The notes below the pieces were generated by a model. The model had not been told where the DNA came from, did not search any database, and saw only the letters and a program-made list of their open reading frames with translations. Shown here piece by piece: positions 1 to 5,376 of a stretch of DNA of 8,068 bases (position 1 is the first letter of the stretch; every line of letters begins with the position of its first letter). A program made the translations under genes and the position numbers. Origin of the DNA: Methylococcaceae bacterium (lineage in GTDB: Bacteria > Pseudomonadota > Gammaproteobacteria > Methylococcales > Methylomonadaceae); assembly GCA_947506075.1 (NCBI GenBank), contig CANNNN010000112.1:1-8068 (forward strand), read 5' to 3'.

Positions 1-330
1 GGCTATTACAGCACCTTTGGCAAGGCCGGTGCGCGCACCGAAATGCCGGGTTGTTCATTGTGCATGGGCAATCAGGCGCGGGTCGCAGAAAATTCCACCG
101 TAGTTTCTACGTCGACGCGGAACTTCCCGAACCGTCTGGGTAATGGCGCGAATGTGTATCTGTCCTCGGCAGAGCTGGCGGCTGTGTGTTCGATTCTGGG
201 TAAGATTCCGACGTTTGCTGAATACATGCATTATGCGAGTCAAATTAATGAAACTGCCGAGGATACCTATCGTTATTTGAATTTTGATCAGATGGCTGCT
301 TATCAGAAAAAGACTGCGGGAAACGTATAA
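1..330 (+). CDS. acnB: Aconitate hydratase B, C-terminal 109 residues (5' end outside window)
   Basis: This is the end of the bifunctional aconitase B (citrate/isocitrate isomerisation in the TCA cycle; many members also act on 2-methylaconitate/2-methylisocitrate), a cytoplasmic [4Fe-4S] enzyme. The open frame runs from base 1 to TAA at 328-330. Visible hallmarks are PGCSLCMGNQARV (fragment residues 16-28), whose two cysteines (18 and 21) are two of the three cluster ligands, then STSTRNFPNRLG and the tail YRYLNFDQM, all typical of AcnB and not of the AcnA/IRP family. The third cluster cysteine and the HEAT-like N-terminal domain lie upstream of the window. The stop codon is followed at once by the 17-bp inverted repeat of the next element, so the native 3' UTR and terminator are absent or displaced. 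Nothing here links it functionally to the copper genes. Confidence 0.95.
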   Translation, partial: GYYSTFGKAGARTEMPGCSLCMGNQARVAENSTVVSTSTRNFPNRLGNGANVYLSSAELAAVCSILGKIPTFAEYMHYASQINETAEDTYRYLNFDQMAAYQKKTAGNV

Positions 331-347
331 CCGACATTCCGCACCCC
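331..347 (+). repeat. Left terminal inverted repeat, 17 bp
   Basis: CCGACATTCCGCACCCC is the exact reverse complement of 566-582. Pairing stops on both sides: base 330 (A) does not pair with 583 (G), and 348 (A) does not pair with 565 (G). A chance 17-bp perfect match within 250 bp is very unlikely. Confidence 0.85.
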
Positions 348-565
348 ATAAAAATTTTTAGCATTTATTTACTTATTGATAATAAAGGATTTTTTTAAAT
401 CCATTTTTCTGAGTGGCTTGTATTGGAACTAGCAATCCACGTTTCATCATCCATTCTCAGTCAATATTAAGTTGAAATATAAAAATACCGCAGTAAGCAA
501 AAAACAGATAAAAACATAACTTATTGAAAAATATATAAATAAAAATAATGAAAAATTGTAGATAG

Positions 566-582
566 GGGGTGCGGAATGTCGG
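566..582 (-). repeat. Right terminal inverted repeat, 17 bp
   Basis: GGGGTGCGGAATGTCGG is the exact partner of 331-347. It directly abuts the last recognisable codon (about 584-586) of the transposase remnant read on the minus strand. Confidence 0.85.
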
Positions 583-583
583 G

Positions 584-705
584 AATAGCGCTGTGCCGAT
601 GCTCATGGTTGTACCATTCCACCAACCCTATGACCCACTGACGCGCTTCTGTGACATCGACGAACGGCTTTAACGGATATTTAGGACAATATTTCAAGGT
701 CTTAA
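584..705 (-). pseudogene. IS3-type transposase (OrfB) C-terminal remnant
   Basis: Read on the minus strand, this stretch gives FKTLKYCPKYP, then FVDVTEARQWV and LVEWYNHEHRHSAI, the characteristic C-terminal part of the integrase core (rve, DDE) of IS3-family OrfB proteins. About 40 residues survive. The fragment starts just after the place where the family carries its catalytic glutamate (usual context E-x-L-F-K-T-L-K-Y), so the active site is lost. It also lacks the usual end after HSAI (normally about RFVTPxQRH), being cut by the inverted repeat at 566-582. The frame stays open in both directions through unrelated DNA (521-796), but only 584-705 resembles transposase. It is dead and could not move itself. 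Its upstream edge is fused to the TauE/SafE remnant. Confidence 0.85.
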
Positions 706-924
706 ATGAAAACTGGTCAGAAAACCAATCAGTACAAGCAAACCGTAACTCATGTCGCGACCGAGTTTGGGCAGGTCTGAGTGATTCATGAACCATGAAT
801 CGAGCCAGAGAATAAAAGCTATGCCAAGCAGCGCAAGCGCTATTGCTGCAAGTTTTTTTAAGGTAGCCAGCAGGGCGCTTTGATGAGGGGGCTTAGGTTG
901 TGAATTATCGTTAGTCGTATTCAT
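706..924 (-). pseudogene. Truncated TauE/SafE (UreH-like) membrane protein gene, N-terminal 73 codons only
   Basis: The minus-strand ATG at 922-924 opens a frame with a basic start, one hydrophobic helix (about residues 25-41), a short loop, and then MSYGLLVLIGFLTSFH (residues 58-73). That last motif is the entry to the first membrane helix of the TauE/SafE / UreH-like (DsbD_2-type) family, which normally continues with CxxMCG. Here it breaks off exactly before that cysteine: after H73 (706-708) the frame runs three codons into transposase sequence and stops at 694-696. Intact members run some 200 or more residues, so roughly two thirds is missing. No convincing Shine-Dalgarno sequence precedes the ATG. 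It is a different subfamily member from the intact gene at 4544-5374, because that gene lacks the extra N-terminal helix. It is probably the lost partner of the neighbouring ATPase operon, which is inference from context. Confidence 0.65.
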
Positions 925-962
925 GATTGGAATTTAAGCATGACTGAGTCTCCAGATTGGCA

Positions 963-1056
963 AACACTTAGCGTTATTTAGAATTAACAAAGTGTGTATT
1001 CAGTTTGCCGGTTTTTACTAAAATCAGCGCCCTGCTAGCAGGGCAAGCTAAGTGTT
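963..1056. repeat. Inverted repeat, 10-bp arms enclosing about 74 bp
   Basis: AACACTTAGC (963-972) is matched by its exact reverse complement GCTAAGTGTT (1047-1056). The right arm begins two bases after a 16-bp palindrome (1029-1044). It lies in the divergent non-coding region between the truncated TauE/SafE gene and the small-protein/ATPase operon. It could be a pair of binding half-sites, or the arms of a structured element. Confidence 0.5.
1029..1044. promoter_or_regulatory. Perfect 16-bp palindrome, candidate operator
   Basis: GCCCTGCTAGCAGGGC is a perfect palindrome centred on TA, about 92 bp upstream of the first gene of the ATPase 1 operon. A CCCT...AGGG palindrome upstream of copper genes recalls CsoR-type operators in general form, but it does not match a known consensus well enough to name a regulator, and no regulator gene is in the window. 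It has no T-tract after it, so it is not an obvious terminator. A second weaker dyad (TTAATG 1055-1060 with CATTAA 1071-1076) lies between it and the promoter candidate. Confidence 0.4.
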
Positions 1057-1076
1057 AATGATACCTTAAACATTAA

Positions 1077-1110
1077 TTGACTTGTCATTGAAAATTGACT
1101 TAAATAAATT
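1077..1110 (+). promoter_or_regulatory. Candidate sigma-70 promoter region for the small-protein/ATPase operon
   Basis: Two overlapping solutions are visible: TTGACT (1077-1082) with TTAAAT (1100-1105) at 17 nt, and TTGTCA (1082-1087, five of six matches to TTGACA) with TAAATT (1105-1110) at 17 nt. The nonamer AATTGACTT occurs twice, at 1075-1083 and 1093-1101. The region is AT-rich and ends 25 bp before the start codon, which suits a leader carrying the AAAAGGG ribosome site at 1123-1129. The choice between the two cannot be made from sequence alone. Confidence 0.35.
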
Positions 1111-1135
1111 TCACTAAATTGTAAAAGGGTTTTCG

Positions 1136-1492
1136 ATGAAACAAATGTCAGCAGTAACTGAAGCTACCGATATAGGGTCAATTACAACGGAAGGCAGTCA
1201 CACGTCTAAAGGCGAACTGGTCGTCAAAGGCGTCGCTACGGCCTTGGCAGCAGCAACCATCATAGAAACCGGTAAAGGAGTGATGACTAGACTGGCAAAG
1301 CATCCGCTGATTATGTTCAGCATGGGCATTACAGCAGGGTTTTTCGTGCATAAATACCGTAAGGAGATTATTTCGATTACCAGCAAAACCGCCGAACAAA
1401 GCAAGGATTTTGTCTTGCGACAAAAAGAAAATCTTAAAGACTTGCTTGCGGAAACCCAGGAGGACGCTGACGATAAGTTGGATTCAAAATAA
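1136..1492 (+). CDS. Small single-span membrane protein (118 aa), first gene of copper ATPase operon
   Basis: I do not recognise a named family. The start ATG is preceded by AAAAGGG (1123-1129) at 6 nt spacing; a second ATG three codons in is possible. Layout: a polar N-terminus (1-27), an alanine-rich helix (28-46), a short basic stretch, a hydrophobic span PLIMFSMGITAGFFV (57-71), then HKYRKEIIS and a long charged amphipathic tail (about 82-118) ending acidic. The positive HKYRK cluster directly after the span suggests the tail lies in the cytoplasm. The span with its KYRxxIISxT border recurs in the next gene product, so the two are related over this module. It contains no cysteine. It lies 94 bp before the Met-rich gene and is probably cotranscribed with the ATPase. 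An accessory or scaffolding role for the pump is inference from position only. Confidence 0.8.
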   Translation: MKQMSAVTEATDIGSITTEGSHTSKGELVVKGVATALAAATIIETGKGVMTRLAKHPLIMFSMGITAGFFVHKYRKEIISITSKTAEQSKDFVLRQKENLKDLLAETQEDADDKLDSK

Positions 1493-1519
1493 CCGCTGCG
1501 CCCGCTTGCTAGCAGTTAT
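1489..1519 (+). other. Weak stem-loop at end of the 118-aa gene
   Basis: ATAAC (1489-1493) pairs with GTTAT (1515-1519), and after one mismatch GCT (1495-1497) pairs with AGC (1511-1513). The stem overlaps the stop codon and no T-tract follows, so it is a poor terminator; at most it could modulate mRNA stability between the two small genes. It may be chance. Confidence 0.2.
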
Positions 1520-1572
1520 CATTAGATTCAGAGTTCGTCTCCCGTCGTTGAGGTCTTTTTTAATAATCTTTG

Positions 1573-1579
1573 AAGAGGA
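1573..1579 (+). promoter_or_regulatory. Ribosome binding site that fixes the start of the Met-rich protein
   Basis: AAGAGGA lies 7 nt before ATG 1587-1589. The reading frame is open back to 1410, but an earlier start would overlap the 118-aa gene in another frame, has no comparable site, and would add an Arg-rich segment with no counterpart in the sister protein. The start at 1587 is therefore preferred. Confidence 0.75.
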
Positions 1580-1586
1580 ATATTTT

Positions 1587-1967
1587 ATGTCACATGTACA
1601 TGGAACAAAGGCAGTCGCCAGTCACTTAAAGTCCGCTGCCAGCGCAGGCATGCCAAAGATCATGGATTCGACTATCAGTGAGATGGGCCCCATGATGATG
1701 GGAGGCGCAGGGGCCATGATGAACGAGGGCATGAGTTCGATGATGAAAATGGGTGAGGGCCTGACTCAGGTCATGAAACACCCTAAAACACCTGGAGTCG
1801 CTGCGGGCATCGTTGCATCTGCGGGTTCCAGCGCAGGGAAAAGCGTTGTCAGAAAAATATTCACACAGCCTCTGGTACTTTTCGGCCTGGGTGTCGTTGT
1901 AGGCTGTTGTGTCTATAAATATCGCCAGTCTATCATTTCCAGTACTGGAGAGGCTCGACAAGAATAA
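1587..1967 (+). CDS. Methionine-rich small membrane protein (126 aa), candidate Cu(I)-binding partner of the ATPase
   Basis: No named family is recognised. With the start at 1587 the product has a His-containing N-terminus (MSHVHG), then a stretch at residues 22-63 holding 13 methionines, including GPMMMGGAGAMM (34-45) and SSMMKMG (50-56). A Gly/Ala linker (70-84) leads to a basic KSVVRK segment and the membrane span PLVLFGLGVVVGCCV (95-109), followed by YKYRQSIISST. Met clusters bind Cu(I)/Ag(I) in proteins such as CopA/PcoA-type and CusF-type factors, and the vicinal cysteines at 107-108 in the span are further soft-metal candidates. The span and KYRxxIIS border match the preceding gene product. 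The gene lies 51 bp upstream of the Cu(+) ATPase. I infer a membrane-anchored copper-binding accessory, either donor or sensor. Which side of the membrane the Met-rich part faces is not decided by sequence; the basic C-terminal flank suggests C-in, putting the Met-rich region outside. Confidence 0.8.
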   Translation: MSHVHGTKAVASHLKSAASAGMPKIMDSTISEMGPMMMGGAGAMMNEGMSSMMKMGEGLTQVMKHPKTPGVAAGIVASAGSSAGKSVVRKIFTQPLVLFGLGVVVGCCVYKYRQSIISSTGEARQE

Positions 1968-2018
1968 GGTTTTAAGTCGGATTGAAAGTTTTATATTATC
2001 ACCTCAGGGGCACGAAAC

Positions 2019-4484
2019 ATGAAATCTTCGCATACGGATAGCTTAACTCATGGGAAGGTGGTTCATGCCCTAAACCGGCGAGTTCGTATTATTTCTCCGG
2101 TTTTGCTGAAAGACCCTGAGCGTGCCTGCGTTCTGGAGATACTGTTGCAAAAGCGGGATGGCATAATAAAAGTTCGCACAGTTCCTGATATTGCTTCCCT
2201 GGTCATCTATTTTGATCCTGACAAACTTTCGAAAGCTCAGCTGTATAAACTTGTAGATGCCTTACTTTCGAATTTGGGTAAAAGAAAGCCTGGCGCTACT
2301 CCCACACACTTTGCGCCAGTTAAGAGCGATGAATCACTCGTCGAACAGGAATTCAATCTCAGTATCGACGGGATGAGTTGCATATCCTGCGCACTGTTGA
2401 TCGAGATGCTGTTGAAGCGGGATGCGCGTATTTCTTCGGCGAACGTCAACTACGCCACAGAAACCGCTACGGTGACTGGTCGAACCAGCAAAGAACGGTT
2501 GTGCATGGAGATCGGTAACATGGGCTACAAGGCGCACAGTCTCGATAATTTAGCCCAGCGTCAACTGATGATCGAACGCGAAAAGAAACGCCTGATTGAC
2601 GCTAGGCGGCGCGCCGTTCTTGCCACAGCGCTGAGTTTGCCAGTCATGATTATCGGCATGACTGCATCCTCATCCCGATTTTGGCACTGGGCGCAGCATT
2701 TGTTGTCAATGCCTATCGTGTTCTGGGCGGGGTGGCCGTTTTTTGATAAGGCCTTAAAACTGGCTAGGCAACGCGCTACCAATATGGACAGTCTGATTGC
2801 TATCGGGGTGGGAGCGTCTTATGGTTATAGCTTGGCCTCCCTGTTGGCCGGTAAACGGGGGCTGTACTTTGATTCCGCGACTGGAATCATAACCTTCGTC
2901 CTGATTGGCCGCTATCTGGAGGAGAAAGCCAAAGGCAAAGCCCATGAAGCGATACGCTCGCTGGTTAATTTGCAGCCTCAAAACGCGACCGTCCTGCATG
3001 GCAATAAAAAAGTCCTGATCAGCATTGATCAGGTTCATCTTAACGACATTTTGCTGATACGCCCCGGTGAAAAAATTCCGACTGACGGCCTCGTGATCGA
3101 CGGTCTTTCGACGGTCGATGAGTCCATGGTGACTGGCGAAAGTTTGCCGGTAGTCAAGGAGTCCGGCCATCGCCTGGTGGGCGGTTGTATTAACGGCAAT
3201 GGCGTTTTAAAAATGCGCGTCACCGCTGTCGGCACAGATACGGTGCTGGCAAATATTATCCATATGGTGGATCAGGCGCAATCATCCAAATTACCGATAC
3301 AAAAAACTGTGGACAGGATTTCCGCTGTTTTTGTGCCCTCAGTCATAGCCATAGCTTCGCTTACCTTCCTGGTCTGGCTGATGCTCGGCGCGGGTTTTCG
3401 AACGGCTTTCAGTAATGCGATAGCTGTATTGCTGATCGCCTGTCCCTGTTCGCTGGGCCTAGCGACACCGATGGCAACCATGGTCGGCACAGGTCAGGCG
3501 GCGCAACGCGGGGTTTACATTCGTAATGGGGAAAGCCTGGAGACGGCATCGAAGTTGACTACGATAGTGTTCGATAAAACCGGAACCATTACCGAGGGCA
3601 AACCTCGGGTTACAGATTTCATTGCTGTTGTTAAAAAAACTGAGCAACGCATTTTAACCTTGGTTGCAGCGGCCGAATCAGGCTCTGAACATTTTCTGGC
3701 AAAAGCTATTGTCGCCTATGCCCAAGAGCATCATGCTAGTCCGGTCAAGATTGAAGCCTTTACCAATATTCCCGGTCACGGAATTCATGCTCGCGTGGAT
3801 GGCTGTGATGTGCTAATCGGCAACCGCTGCTGGCTTGAAGAGTCAGCCGTTGATTTAAAAAACCTGATAAAACGTGCCATAACTTTGGCCGAGCAAGGCA
3901 AGACCCCGGTTTATGTCAGCGTGGATGGCAAGGTGGCGGCGTTATTTGGTATCGCCGACCAGCCCAGAGCAAACGCCGGTAAAGCCATCGAGAGACTGCG
4001 CAAGCTTGGCATCACCCCGCTGATGGTCACCGGTGATACCGAACAAACGGCTCGTTACATTGCCGGGCAGGTGGGCATAGCCACCGTCATTGCCCAGGCT
4101 AACCCGGCGCGTAAGCTCGAAATTGTCCGCGAGTTGCAAGTTCAAGGTAACAAGGTAGGCATGATTGGCGATGGTATCAATGATGCGCCGGCTCTGGCAG
4201 CAGCCGATGTCAGTTTTGCGATTGGAACAGGCGCCGATGTCGCTATCGAAACGGCGGATCTTACCCTGGTCAGCGGAGACATCAGCAAGGTCGCCGATGT
4301 GATGGAATTAAGCGGGGAGACCTTGACCGTCATCAAACAAAACCTGTTCTGGGCGTTGGGTTACAACACGATTGCCATTCCGGTCGCGGCCCTGGGCAAA
4401 CTTAATCCGATGATTGCGTCTGGTGCGATGGCCTTAAGTTCCATATCGGTAGTGCTTAATTCGCTGAGGCTACAGCGCAAATAG
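2019..4484 (+). CDS. Cu(+)-type P1B ATPase 1 (HMA_2-HMA-P-type, 821 aa)
   Basis: This is a heavy-metal pump of the inner membrane that would use ATP to drive Cu(+) (or Ag(+)) out of the cytoplasm. AGGGG (2006-2010) precedes the ATG by 8 nt. Domains: an HMA_2-like region without CxxC (about 12-86); a classical HMA domain with GMSCISC (118-124, ligands C121 and C124); membrane helices from about 198; actuator TGE (372-374); TM6 CPCSLG (475-480); phosphorylation site DKTGT (D519); nucleotide domain with SEHF (556-559) and GHGIHA; hinge GDGINDAP (717-724); TM7 YN (782-783); TM8 MALSS (804-808). CPC + YN + MxxSS is the P1B-1 Cu(+) signature. The usual HP dipeptide of the nucleotide domain is HF here (558-559). 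It ends the operon with the two small membrane proteins. By eye it is about 60% identical to the convergent ATPase at 5377-7830. I give no gene symbol because copA, ctpA and similar names cannot be separated by sequence alone. Confidence 0.95.
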   Translation: MKSSHTDSLTHGKVVHALNRRVRIISPVLLKDPERACVLEILLQKRDGIIKVRTVPDIASLVIYFDPDKLSKAQLYKLVDALLSNLGKRKPGATPTHFAPVKSDESLVEQEFNLSIDGMSCISCALLIEMLLKRDARISSANVNYATETATVTGRTSKERLCMEIGNMGYKAHSLDNLAQRQLMIEREKKRLIDARRRAVLATALSLPVMIIGMTASSSRFWHWAQHLLSMPIVFWAGWPFFDKALKLARQRATNMDSLIAIGVGASYGYSLASLLAGKRGLYFDSATGIITFVLIGRYLEEKAKGKAHEAIRSLVNLQPQNATVLHGNKKVLISIDQVHLNDILLIRPGEKIPTDGLVIDGLSTVDESMVTGESLPVVKESGHRLVGGCINGNGVLKMRVTAVGTDTVLANIIHMVDQAQSSKLPIQKTVDRISAVFVPSVIAIASLTFLVWLMLGAGFRTAFSNAIAVLLIACPCSLGLATPMATMVGTGQAAQRGVYIRNGESLETASKLTTIVFDKTGTITEGKPRVTDFIAVVKKTEQRILTLVAAAESGSEHFLAKAIVAYAQEHHASPVKIEAFTNIPGHGIHARVDGCDVLIGNRCWLEESAVDLKNLIKRAITLAEQGKTPVYVSVDGKVAALFGIADQPRANAGKAIERLRKLGITPLMVTGDTEQTARYIAGQVGIATVIAQANPARKLEIVRELQVQGNKVGMIGDGINDAPALAAADVSFAIGTGADVAIETADLTLVSGDISKVADVMELSGETLTVIKQNLFWALGYNTIAIPVAALGKLNPMIASGAMALSSISVVLNSLRLQRK

Positions 4485-4543
4485 ATGGACACGTCGAGCT
4501 GAGAAGGCCTATTTCCTTTGTATTACTCATTCAACAGCCGTAT
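4485..4543. other. Convergent intergenic gap between the two copper units
   Basis: These 59 bp separate the stop codons of ATPase 1 (+) and the TauE/SafE gene (minus). Only a 4-bp hairpin (AAGG 4504-4507 with CCTT 4515-4518) is seen; no convincing bidirectional terminator is present, so transcripts may read into each other or end by Rho. Confidence 0.4.
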
Positions 4544-5374
4544 TTATTGGCTCTGAACGTTTTTTATCATACCGGCGTAATAATCAACCATCTGTTCCAG
4601 AAACAAAATGACCGCATCGATTTCATTTTTTATGTCATGGAGAAAATTATGCTGTTGGAAGTTTTCTGCAACGTAAAATGACAAGCCCATATAGATGGTA
4701 TTGCAGCCCATGATGATCATGATCAGCGCCGCAGACTTCAGCATCAAGCCTCTAAAGTGAGCGCTCATCTTGCCAAAGGCTACGCTGACCAGCAGCATGG
4801 TGGGCAGTGTGCCTGCTCCAAAGGTCAGCATCAGTAAGCCACCTTCCATGACCGTCGTTGCCGAGGTTGCCTTAACCGCCATCGCAAAGGTCAGAGGGCA
4901 GGGCATCAAACCGTTCATGACCCCGGCTATCATTGCGCCGAGGATAGGCCCTTTGGTTCTGGACTCGGCATAACCTTTACGCAATAAATTCATCGGCAAT
5001 AGTCTTACCGAGCCCTGAAAAGGTATCCAGCCTAAAATGCCCAAGGCCAGAATAATAACCACAGTACCGATAAACATTTGCAGGATGCTTTGCACCTTGC
5101 CGAAGACTCCGCTGGAAACCAGAACCACGCCCAGCGCGGCCGCAGCAAAGCCGACCAGGGTATAAACGAAGATTCTTGCAAACTGATAAACAAAATACGG
5201 TAAATACCTTTTTGAGGGCCCCGCTTTCATAAAATAGCCTGAAACCAGCGCGCCGCACATCCCCAAACAGTGTCCGCTACCCAACACGCCAGCCATAAAA
5301 GCCAGGCCGTAATCAAAGCCACCGGCTGCTACTGCGACATGCTGCATGCCCATGTCCATCGTTGAATGATCCAT
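4544..5374 (-). CDS. TauE/SafE-family (UreH-like) membrane protein with Met/His-rich N-terminus (276 aa)
   Basis: This is an integral membrane protein of the TauE/SafE / UreH-like (DsbD_2-type) superfamily, often annotated as sulfite exporter though many members sit beside copper ATPases and cytochrome oxidase assembly genes. The N-terminus MDHSTMDMGMQH offers potential copper ligands. GSGHCLGMCG (32-41) and NGLMPCPL (154-161) are the paired half-motifs of the family; C36, C40 and C159 are metal- or redox-capable. Many relatives have PCG where this one has PCP. About six helices are visible up to about residue 235, followed by a mixed polar C-terminal segment (about 236-276). The ATG (5372-5374) lies 2 nt after the ATPase 2 stop, and its ribosome site AGGA (5381-5384) lies inside the ATPase coding end, so the two are translationally coupled. 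A role in copper movement or delivery linked to ATPase 2 is inferred from context; sulfite export is not supported by the neighbours. Confidence 0.85.
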   Translation of the reverse strand: MDHSTMDMGMQHVAVAAGGFDYGLAFMAGVLGSGHCLGMCGALVSGYFMKAGPSKRYLPYFVYQFARIFVYTLVGFAAAALGVVLVSSGVFGKVQSILQMFIGTVVIILALGILGWIPFQGSVRLLPMNLLRKGYAESRTKGPILGAMIAGVMNGLMPCPLTFAMAVKATSATTVMEGGLLMLTFGAGTLPTMLLVSVAFGKMSAHFRGLMLKSAALIMIIMGCNTIYMGLSFYVAENFQQHNFLHDIKNEIDAVILFLEQMVDYYAGMIKNVQSQ

Positions 5375-5376
5375 TT

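Larger units (their letters stand above)
331..582. mobile_element. MITE-like 252-bp AT-rich segment with 17-bp perfect terminal inverted repeats
   Basis: The segment begins with CCGACATTCCGCACCCC (331-347) and ends with its exact reverse complement (566-582). The interior is strongly AT-rich and has no credible coding frame; it contains a 12-bp palindrome TAAAAATTTTTA at 349-360 and a small AT hairpin at 387-402. Size, terminal repeats and absence of coding fit a miniature inverted-repeat transposable element or a non-autonomous insertion-sequence derivative. No target-site duplication is visible: the left flank ends in ATAA and the right flank starts GAAT. The left end abuts the acnB stop codon and the right end abuts a transposase remnant. 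Instead of one mobilised unit, the repeats could be two separate copies of a dispersed insertion-sequence end. The family is not recognised. Confidence 0.55.

Noticed and set aside
361..560. CRISPR array or tandem repeat in the AT-rich stretch
   Set aside because: There are no regularly spaced repeats; only A/T-rich sequence and short palindromes are present.
521..796. 91-aa minus-strand frame as a complete gene
   Set aside because: Only the middle (584-705) is transposase. The first 30 codons are the TauE/SafE remnant read in another frame, and the last 21 or so are the inverted repeat and AT-rich element.
963..1076. Integron attC-like site
   Set aside because: The dyad suggested it, but the ends do not fit the RYYYAAC / GTTRRRY core-site pattern and no integrase or cassette structure is present.
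1410..1586. Upstream in-frame extension of the Met-rich protein to a start at 1410
   Set aside because: It overlaps the 118-aa gene in a different frame, lacks a ribosome site and adds low-quality sequence; a good AAGAGGA site supports ATG 1587.
1626..1961. 111-aa His-rich minus-strand frame opposite the Met-rich gene
   Set aside because: The His richness is the mirror of Met codons (ATG read as CAT) on the opposite strand; there is no ribosome site and no family resemblance.
2754..3170. 138-aa minus-strand frame inside ATPase 1
   Set aside because: It is a shadow of the conserved ATPase coding sequence, with no start signal or recognisable domain.
4977..5258. 93-aa minus-strand frame within the TauE/SafE gene
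   Set aside because: It is a same-strand, shifted-frame overlap with the intact 276-aa gene and shows no features of its own.
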